From Planctomycetota bacterium (GTDB taxonomy: Bacteria; Planctomycetota; Planctomycetia; Pirellulales; Pirellulaceae), in assembly GCA_024274855.1 (NCBI GenBank), contig JAJSAJ010000948.1, positions 1 to 32,954 of the forward strand: a DNA stretch of 32,954 bases. The letters run 5' to 3'. The notes below the pieces were generated by a model. That model was not told where the DNA came from, did no database searches, and saw only the letters and a program-made list of their open reading frames with translations. Both the position numbers and the translations under genes were made by a program. Below are positions 7,318 to 13,972 of this stretch, in pieces (the stretch's first letter is position 1; each line of letters begins with the position of its first letter).

Positions 7318-9879
7318 ATGGCAGACAAAACCCAGTTGACCGCAAAGAAGCATCAGGAACAAATCCAGGCTTACGCGAAAGTGCGTGACGTGTACAAATT
7401 GTATGCAGAAGTACTGAAACGGGTCTTCGAGAACGCCTGCAGCATCTCTTTTCCCGAAGCCCTGGTCCAAACCCGAGCGAAAACGCTTTCGAGCTTTGCG
7501 GAAAAGGTAGCTCGTAAGTTCTCGAAATATACGAACGCCGTACAGGACATGACCGATCTGTGCGGAGGACGTGTCATTGTCCAGACGACCGAGCAGGTGC
7601 TGGCCGTCCGAAGGTTCATTGAGGCCAATTTCACCATCATCGAAGCCGACAACAAGACGGCGTTACTCAGTAAAGACACGTTCGGGTACCGCGATATGCA
7701 CTATATCGTTCAGCTGCGAGAAGATAGCGACGAGCTGTTGAGTATTTCGCCGGCGGAACGCGCAAGTATCGGCGATCGCAAGGCGGAGATTCAAGTTCGC
7801 ACCTGGGTGCAACACGCGTGGGCCGACACGCTGCACGATCGAATCTACAAGAACCCGTTGAAGTCGGTCTCGTCGGACATCGCAAGAACGGGTGCTTTGC
7901 TGTCCGCGCTGCTGGAAGAAAGCGATCGTGCATTCAAACGCCTTGCCGACGAACTGGACGGCTTGATCACCAACTACACGGCAATTGCCACCGAAGATGA
8001 GGTCGAGAAGGAACTCAAGATCCAGCAGCTGGTCCTGGACAACGAACCGGACGAAAAGAATAAACCGGCATTGGCAATGAAACTCGCCAAACTGGCACTT
8101 GCATGTGGTAAGGATGCGATCGTCGTGAACACTCTGGAGCCTCACGTTGGGATCCGTGGTGCCAGTCGTTGCGAGTTACTTTCGGATCTTGGATTTGCCT
8201 ACTGCCGCATAAAACGAAGTGAGCCGACGAAGCCGTTGTATTCACGCGGCATAGAGTTTCTTGACGAGTCACTCTGTATTTGCCGGTGTGTGGACGTGCC
8301 CTTTGTTCCACATCTTCGAAAAAACGAGAGTCTTCACGCACGCGCGTTGGCTCGGTTGGCCTGGGCCATGGAAGTGATCCCCGGCGAGGAACATACTGCA
8401 CGCGAGTTTTTCCACCAGGCCCACGAGCATGAACCGGCCAATCCCTACTACCTGGCAAACATGCTCGGATTCGAAATGTACTGCTCGCATCAAGGCGACC
8501 TGCCGACCAGTATGCGGACCACGATACGCGAAGCGATCAGAACTTGTCATGAACACGCAATCAGGCGAATCGAACTTCCGTGGGCTTTTTTCACAGCCGG
8601 TCGTCTCAGTGTTCTGCTCGGTAAATCGAACGACGCACTCAGCTATTACGCTCGCGGCATCGGGCACTGCCTCGAGGGAATCCACTGTATTCCGGAGACC
8701 GCGTTCGACGGTGAGATTCAGTGGCTTACCCGTCTCCATTTCGGGATGCCGACACCTGGCAAGACTCAGCGTGTAATCGATCTGCTTAAGCTCGGCAAGC
8801 AGACCAAGGGTGGCAAGAGATCACCCGACACCGCTTCACCGATCAAAGCCCCCGTGCTGATTATCGCGGGCGGGGCTGCAAGTATCGACGCGGAAATGCT
8901 CGATCGAATCCACCCTTTCCTGAAAACCAGCTTGGAGTATTTCCAAGGAACGGTTATCGCCGGCGGAACGAATGTCGGCGTGCCAGGCCGCGTCGGCGAT
9001 GTGGCGGGCCAACTGGCAGCAGAGAACCGAAAACAGTTTCAGCTTGTCGGCTACGGTCCCGCGATGCTTCCGCAGGGCGTATCGGACCACCCGCATTACG
9101 ACCACTCGATTCATATTGGCGACGACTTTTCTCCCGACCAGATCCTTCGCAACTGGGCCGACATCCTCGCCGCCGGGATCGAACCGCGTCAGGTCATGTT
9201 GCTTGGCATGGGCGGTGGACCACTCAGTGCCGTGGAGTATCGCATCGCGCTCGGCCTCGGCGCCTCAGTCGGGATCGTGATGAACACGGGCGGCGCGGCA
9301 GACGAGTTGCGACAGGACGGACTCTGGAGCGACCGGCCGAACCTCTACCCGCTCCCATTCGACTCTGCAACGGTTCGGTCGTTTATTATTCCACCGCGGC
9401 GAAAGCTCAAACCATCTGTCAAAGAGGCGATGGCCAAGTGCTTTCACGAAATATATGTTGCCGGCAGCACGAGCCGACTACCCGCGAACATGCGGCCGTG
9501 GTCTGAACTCGATAAGACATTCAAGACGGCCAGCATGGAGCAGGCGAAGTACTCGGTTGCGATTCTCGAAGCCGCCGGGTTCGCCGTGACCGAGGTCGCG
9601 GAGGGCGAACCAGACATATTCGAGGACTTCACCGATGAAGAAGTGAATTTCATGGCCGAGATGGAGCATGGTCGCTGGAACGTCGAGCGGCTTCGAAACG
9701 GCTGGCGCTACGGCAAACCACGTGACGACAACATGAAAATCCATGACTGTATCGTTCGGTGGGAAGCCCTGAGCGACGACATCAAGAGTTATGACATCGC
9801 CGCGGTATGCGCTTTCCCCAGTATCCTTGCCGAAGCCGGGTTGGAGATTACTCGGAAGGAGGCAACGGACGACACCTGA
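7318..9879 (+). CDS. RelA/SpoT synthetase - TPR-like - SLOG - RyR multidomain protein
   Basis: An 853-residue soluble protein with four parts. Residues about 25-185 form a RelA/SpoT nucleotide pyrophosphokinase core: 'R-A-K-TLSSFAEK' (Arg53, Lys55), 'DMTDLCGGRV' (Asp80), 'FGYRDMH' (Tyr124, His128), 'EIQVRT' (Glu157, Gln159, Arg161) and 'QHAWADTLHDRIYK'. The synthetase residues look complete, and there is no HD hydrolase or TGS/ACT domain. Residues about 230-480 are helical and TPR-like. Residues about 511-690 resemble a SLOG/LSDAT Rossmann-type nucleotide-binding domain ('LIIAGGA', 'VIAGGTNVGVPG', 'LLGMGGGPLSAVEYRIAL'). Residues about 775-840 are a bacterial RyR domain ('MAEMEHGRWNVERLRNGW', 'YGKPRDD', 'KIHDCIVRWEALSDDIKSYD'). 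RyR and SLOG domains are known from nucleotide-centred conflict systems. I infer synthesis of an alarmone-like nucleotide controlled by the C-terminal sensors, with the upstream Nudix enzyme turning it over. The start is supported by GGAGG 7 bases upstream. Confidence 0.9.
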   Translation: MADKTQLTAKKHQEQIQAYAKVRDVYKLYAEVLKRVFENACSISFPEALVQTRAKTLSSFAEKVARKFSKYTNAVQDMTDLCGGRVIVQTTEQVLAVRRFIEANFTIIEADNKTALLSKDTFGYRDMHYIVQLREDSDELLSISPAERASIGDRKAEIQVRTWVQHAWADTLHDRIYKNPLKSVSSDIARTGALLSALLEESDRAFKRLADELDGLITNYTAIATEDEVEKELKIQQLVLDNEPDEKNKPALAMKLAKLALACGKDAIVVNTLEPHVGIRGASRCELLSDLGFAYCRIKRSEPTKPLYSRGIEFLDESLCICRCVDVPFVPHLRKNESLHARALARLAWAMEVIPGEEHTAREFFHQAHEHEPANPYYLANMLGFEMYCSHQGDLPTSMRTTIREAIRTCHEHAIRRIELPWAFFTAGRLSVLLGKSNDALSYYARGIGHCLEGIHCIPETAFDGEIQWLTRLHFGMPTPGKTQRVIDLLKLGKQTKGGKRSPDTASPIKAPVLIIAGGAASIDAEMLDRIHPFLKTSLEYFQGTVIAGGTNVGVPGRVGDVAGQLAAENRKQFQLVGYGPAMLPQGVSDHPHYDHSIHIGDDFSPDQILRNWADILAAGIEPRQVMLLGMGGGPLSAVEYRIALGLGASVGIVMNTGGAADELRQDGLWSDRPNLYPLPFDSATVRSFIIPPRRKLKPSVKEAMAKCFHEIYVAGSTSRLPANMRPWSELDKTFKTASMEQAKYSVAILEAAGFAVTEVAEGEPDIFEDFTDEEVNFMAEMEHGRWNVERLRNGWRYGKPRDDNMKIHDCIVRWEALSDDIKSYDIAAVCAFPSILAEAGLEITRKEATDDT

Positions 9880-10147
9880 ACGGAACTCTGGATGCCATGG
9901 TTGTCGGTGAAACGCAAGATCTGGAGGAGCAGCATTTGTCTTCAACGCTCGCAGGCTGCCACGACAAGTGGCATCGCACCGGAGCGTTAAGGCTGACCGA
10001 AGAGAGTGGAGCAGGGTTTTGGCATGACAGTTATATCTTGTTGTCCAAAACATTGCCAAGGTCTACGACGCGGGTCACCATATCGCGGGAACGATAGTTT
10101 ATTTGTTGTGCTACATGATTTTCTTCACTATGAATGGAAAACGAAAG

Positions 10148-10849
10148 ATGAAAGCATTGACACCGATCATTGTTATCTCACTACTCAGCATCCTATCCCA
10201 AGCTGCGGCCGCCAAGGACTTCAAGCCGATATCCGAGAACGATTATACAAAGCAAGTGTTCGCCGATGACTTTTCAGCTTCCCGTCTGTCAAACAAGTGG
10301 AAACTATACAAGAGTGCGTCCGTCATTCGCGACGGCGTTCTCGTCGGTATTGAGCAAAAGAATGGGGGCCATGCGGCCGTTCACAGCATTAAGCTCGATC
10401 CTTTCAGTGACGTTGAGCTGAATGTGGACATCCGATTCGAGGGGTCGCGGGCAACCAATCTGACCTTCAACCAGCACAAGTTCAAAGAGTCGCATGCCGG
10501 CCACATTTGCCGGGTTATTATTTCGCCGAAGAAGATCATCCTGCGCGACGGGAAGACGGGCATCTTCAAGAACGAGATTTTTGAAATGAAAAAGGCGGGA
10601 CCGTTGGATGCCGCCACCAAGGCTTTGCTGAAGACCAAGGAAGCCGGCTTTCCGGTAAAACTGAAGCCCGACCAATGGTATTCGATAACGGTTCGTATTA
10701 AGGACGACGTCATGCAGGCGTTAATCGACGGAAAGCTGGTCGGCTCACTTCGTTCCGAAGGCATCGCCCATGCGACCAAGGACAAGATCGGCCTGGTGGC
10801 GCCGAAACAGGAAATGCACTTCGACAACATCGTGGTCAAGGTGCCGTAA
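10148..10849 (+). CDS. Secreted LamG/DUF1080-like protein
   Basis: A 233-residue protein with a clear signal peptide ('MKALTPIIVISLLSILSQAAA', cleavage near A-A-A-K). The mature part begins 'FADDFSASRLSNKWKLYKSA' and continues as a beta-rich sandwich with 'GVLVG', 'FSDVELNVDIRFEG' and the terminal 'IGLVAPKQEMHFDNIVVK'. This is the layout of planctomycete concanavalin-like proteins related to the DUF1080 (3-keto-disaccharide hydrolase) group, although the canonical 'FDGKTLxGW' opening is replaced by 'FADDFSASRL'. A longer frame starts at 10103, but the ATG at 10148 gives the signal peptide at the N-terminus. The TAA stop is the first triplet of repeat A copy 2. The function is probably extracellular carbohydrate binding or modification. 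Confidence 0.82.
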   Translation: MKALTPIIVISLLSILSQAAAAKDFKPISENDYTKQVFADDFSASRLSNKWKLYKSASVIRDGVLVGIEQKNGGHAAVHSIKLDPFSDVELNVDIRFEGSRATNLTFNQHKFKESHAGHICRVIISPKKIILRDGKTGIFKNEIFEMKKAGPLDAATKALLKTKEAGFPVKLKPDQWYSITVRIKDDVMQALIDGKLVGSLRSEGIAHATKDKIGLVAPKQEMHFDNIVVKVP

Positions 10850-11060
10850 GGATTCGCCAATCAATAACTGTCGCACTCTTCCGCGTACAGACCCCCGTGG
10901 GCTCGTCCCATGGGTGAATCAGGATCGCAGCTAAGCTGTTCTTCCGCGTACAGACCCCCATGGGCTCGTCCCATGGGTGAATCAGGCTCGCAGCTAAGGA
11001 GGATCGCCGCACGAACGCCCCCCCAGTAAACACGACAATAATTGATTCGCCGGCCCGTAA
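10847..11060 (+). repeat. Repeat A, copy 2 (MITE-like, 214 bp, with internal 63-bp duplication)
   Basis: The first about 50 bp and the last about 70 bp nearly match repeat A copy 1 (863-997). The centre carries two units with a 63-bp period, from 10877 and from 10940, each beginning TCTTCCGCGTACAGACCCCC. The units differ at only two positions over about 58 bp. Each unit contains TGGGCTCGTCCCATGGG. Copy 1 has a single shortened unit lacking GGCTCGTCCCAT. The outer edges read CCGTAAGG on the left and CCGTAAGG on the right, consistent with a target-site duplication that includes TAA. The left TAA is the stop codon of the preceding gene. Minus-strand open frames here are repeat artefacts. Confidence 0.88.
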
Positions 11061-11319
11061 GGCCCGATCCGTCACGGTTTGCGGTCTGGCTCATTTTCCG
11101 GCGAATAACCGTTACCTACAGAAACACGGACCAGTCTGCGAATATGGAGGGGTGAAATACCGCACTAGAACCCTATTTATGAGCAAACCATGAACCAAGT
11201 GACGTAGACTTGTCCATGGGTTAAGAGGGCAGAATGGCCCTGGCACTTAACCAAGCCAGCCACTTGGTGGCAAAACGCAATCACACCACCTACGAACGAC
11301 GCTTGCAAGGTGAGATATA

Positions 11320-12447
11320 ATGAAAAGGAAATTCCGGTTCCTGGTCCTCGTGGTCCTATCACTGCTAGTTCCGGCAAAGGGCCTCATGGCCAAGCCGTCC
11401 TTGGAGGTAAAGAACCTGAGCGTCGAGTTTCTTCCCGACAACAAGATACATGTTAAAGGGGAGTTTTGTTGCCGTGATATTAAGGGGATAGGCGGATTAA
11501 GTATTTCCACGGGCGTTGTTGTCGATGTGGATTTTCCTCACGGAGCAAAGGGTTTCAGCCTGTTGCCCGATTCCTTCTCCGGCTTGGGGGTTTCAAGTGA
11601 CGACCGGAATGACCCGGGAGTGCAACCCTACATGGTTTGTAATGGCATGCAATACCGCGAAGGACAAGAAACGGCCATCATCTACAACAGCACCTTTACC
11701 ATTCGCCCAATGGTGCTCGACAAGGATTTGGACAACGAGACGGACGATGGTAGATGGATTGCCTTTGACAAGACTCTGAACTTCAACTCCGGGCCTTCGA
11801 AAAATCGCGAACTTTACCGCATTCTGATCGGTTGGAAAGCACATTGGAGGTACGACTTCTTCAATCACAAGTATTTCTGGGTCACCTATGGCCCATTTCC
11901 CTGGGGAGTCGCACCGCTTTGCAATAAGTCGATGACGGCAACGCACTATCGCCACGCCTCATTCACCGAGAAGGGTGTCGTCATCAAGGAATCGGCTGCC
12001 CCACCCGAGGAGCCACGTGACAAACCGCCAGTCGACGAGGGGAACGGCGAAAAGCCGAAGCTCGTTCGACCTTCGAAACAGCCCACCCACCTCGAGGCCA
12101 TCGATGCGGCCGAACTCCTGAAAACGAAGCTGGCTGAATTGCCGGGCATTGAAGGATCGGGCGTTGGACTGCCTCCCAAGTTCGCCTTGGTGCGAATCAG
12201 CTACTCTGCCGGAATGAAGCCCGATGCTCTCACGCGATTGGTCGCTCGCGTCGCCCTGGAAACTGCTTATTGCGCCCCATGGGTTGAAACGATGAAAATC
12301 GCCGCCAGTGGAGATCAGGGCAGTTCCATGGTCACCGTCACTTGGACCCCGACCGCAAAATACTCTGCCAAGGAAATCACCCTTGAGGATTTCTGCAAGA
12401 CCTGGCAGGTCTCCGGCAAGGCGTTGGTCATCCCCAAAGCCCGCTGA
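11320..12447 (+). CDS. Secreted two-domain protein of unknown function
   Basis: A 375-residue protein that I do not recognise as a named family. It has a signal peptide ('MKRKFRFLVLVVLSLLVPAKGLMA'). A beta-rich N-terminal region follows (about residues 28-220, with 'EVKNLSVEFLPDNKIHVKGEF' and several aromatic strands near 'KYFWVTYGPFPWG'). Next is a charged Pro/Glu/Lys linker (about 225-250, 'PPEEPRDKPP'), then a small alpha/beta domain (about 255-375). The last domain reads helix-strand-strand-helix-strand ('LLKTKLAELPGIEGSGV', 'FALVRISYSAGMKPDALTRLV'). It is loosely reminiscent of a ferredoxin-like/HMA fold, but no Cys-x-x-Cys metal motif is present. The start has an unusually good ribosome site, AAGGTGAG, 5 bases before the ATG. 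The gene stands alone. Confidence 0.78.
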   Translation: MKRKFRFLVLVVLSLLVPAKGLMAKPSLEVKNLSVEFLPDNKIHVKGEFCCRDIKGIGGLSISTGVVVDVDFPHGAKGFSLLPDSFSGLGVSSDDRNDPGVQPYMVCNGMQYREGQETAIIYNSTFTIRPMVLDKDLDNETDDGRWIAFDKTLNFNSGPSKNRELYRILIGWKAHWRYDFFNHKYFWVTYGPFPWGVAPLCNKSMTATHYRHASFTEKGVVIKESAAPPEEPRDKPPVDEGNGEKPKLVRPSKQPTHLEAIDAAELLKTKLAELPGIEGSGVGLPPKFALVRISYSAGMKPDALTRLVARVALETAYCAPWVETMKIAASGDQGSSMVTVTWTPTAKYSAKEITLEDFCKTWQVSGKALVIPKAR

Positions 12448-12923
12448 AGCTATTGGCTGAGGAAAATAGATAAAGAAGAAACAGACACTTGGAAAAAGTA
12501 GCCGCTGACGCGGATGAGAACCATGAAACCGTGAAATATCCAGTGATGAATGATTCGGCACTGGCCGCGGACGCCCCCCCACGGCGTTTTGCTAGACGGT
12601 TGCCTCATTTCGCCGAGAGCACCGTCATTCCTTCGACATTCTTCATTCCTTGTTGGGCTGTTGGTTGTTCCGTCTTCTTGTGAACGGTTTTGGGCCCACG
12701 GATGGCAAAGCGTCCCACGGATAAGAAGACTGAGTGTGAAATCGTTGTGTGTTGGGCGTTCCTTGTTGACTGGTGGGTGAAACAACCCAGAGAGTAAGCC
12801 AACGCAAGCTGTGACCTCCCGTGCTCGGGCACCAGCCAACTGCGACTTCGATTCTACCCAGCGGGACCGAGCAATGGTAGAATCAATGGCGGTCCGTCCC
12901 TCGCCTTACCGGAGCTTGCGTTT
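12448..12923. other. Intergenic region of 476 bp
   Basis: No convincing gene was found. Weak open frames on both strands lack start signals and family similarity. The motif TCATTCC occurs twice 19 bp apart (12624 and 12643) in a T-rich stretch, and a tight GTGC-TCGG-GCAC hairpin lies near 12819-12830. The right end holds an inverted repeat listed separately. Confidence 0.5.
12850..12884 (+). promoter_or_regulatory. Perfect 9-bp inverted repeat containing a TAGAAT box
   Basis: GATTCTACC (12850-12858) and GGTAGAATC (12876-12884) are perfect inverted repeats 17 bases apart, ending 39 bp before the ATG of the rhamnosidase remnant. The right arm includes TAGAAT, one base from a -10 consensus. It may be an operator/promoter left over from the once intact gene. 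Confidence 0.35.
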
Positions 12924-13832
12924 ATGAAACCCATCCTGCCACTCCTGCTGCTTGGTCTTTGTGAACTTCTCGTTAACAACGCGGACGCGGCATTGACGCC
13001 CACAAGCCTGACCTGTGAATATCTTCACAATCCACCCGTTGTGGATGTACTGCAGCCTCGCTTGGCGTGGGTCAACGTCGCGGAACCGGGGGAACGCGGC
13101 CAACAGCAAACGGCTTGGCAGGTGCGCGTGGCCAGCTCGGTCTTCAGGCTGGCCAGTCCCGACTTGTGGGACAGTGGCAAACAAGTCTCAAAGCAATCAA
13201 CTCGCGTTACGTATGGCGGCAAGCCGCTCGCGTCGCGCCGGTAGTGCTGGTGGCAGGTCCGAGTCTGGGATCGGGATGGCGAGGTTTCCGCGTGGAGCAA
13301 ACCGGCGACCTGGAGCATGGGATTGCTCCAGCCTTCGGACTGGAAAGCGGAATGGATTGGTGCGCCCTGGCAAGGCGAAGAGGCACTCCCCAGGCCAAAA
13401 GGAGGTCCGAACGCCAAGCCGTCAGTCTTACCTCCCCCTGCTCCGCTCTTGCGAAAAGAGTTCGTTATTAACAAGAACATCGTGCGTGCTGTGGCCTATG
13501 TTACCGGCCTGGGATACTTCGAACTCTACGTCAACGGCAAGAAGGTCGGCGATGACCAGCTCGACATGGTCACGTACTCGAATGATACGCCGTTTGGAAC
13601 AGCGGGCATTTCCTGGCATCAAAGAAACGGCACGTTTCGCATGGACGTTCGTGTTCCGGTCGGGAGCACTGCTACCGTCTACGTTCCCACTAACAATGCA
13701 AGCGAGGTCACGGAAAGTGGCCAACGTCCCGACACATCACACGGTGTCACTTTCCAGCGAATGGAAGCCGGTTACGCCATCTACCGCGTCGGCAGTGGTC
13801 AGTACTCGTTTCAAGTCCGAACGGCCAATTGA
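12924..13832 (+). pseudogene. Alpha-L-rhamnosidase (GH78) remnant: nonsense codon plus loss of catalytic domain
   Basis: Codons 1-106 give a signal peptide ('MKPILPLLLLGLCELLVNNA') and the rhamnosidase N-terminal domain ('LTCEYLHNPPVVDVLQPRLAW', 'QTAWQVRVASS', 'DLWDSGKQVS', 'YGGKPLASR'). Codon 107 is TAG (13242-13244). The same frame then continues with 'WWQVRVWDRDGEVSAWS', 'WSMGLLQPSDWKAEWIG' and 'GYFELYVNGKKVGDDQLD', all typical for the family. After about 13575 it jumps directly to the family's C-terminal domain ('WHQRNGTFRMDVRVP', 'TATVYVPTNNASEVTESG', 'GVTFQRMEAGYAIYRVGSG'). Intact members are usually about 900 residues or more; the whole (alpha/alpha)6 catalytic barrel is missing. Two independent lesions make this a decayed gene. 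It once probably released rhamnose in the periplasm or outside the cell. Confidence 0.9.
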
Positions 13833-13972
13833 TCGGCGAGGTGAACGGCGGCAACGACAAGCGAATACACGCCGCACTTGAAACATGCACACCGTCAAGA
13901 GTTTTCGTGTTCGCACGGTTCCGATTCGCCGTTTGAACAGACGTGGACACGAATAGAGATTGGGGATCCCGA

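Noticed and set aside
9807-10147. Short gene after the RyR-domain gene
   Set aside because: The frame begins inside the RyR coding region in another phase and shows no folded-protein pattern. The next credible start is the signal peptide at 10148.
10847-11060. CRISPR-like array in repeat A copy 2
   Set aside because: There are only two 63-bp units, adjacent with no unique spacers, and the whole belongs to a dispersed element also found at 863.
12489-12839. Small genes in the 476-bp intergenic region
   Set aside because: Frames on both strands overlap each other, have odd composition, no ribosome site and no recognisable family.
12924-13832. Frameshift in the rhamnosidase remnant
   Set aside because: The positions before and after 13242 share the same phase, so it is a nonsense codon, with a separate in-frame deletion further on.
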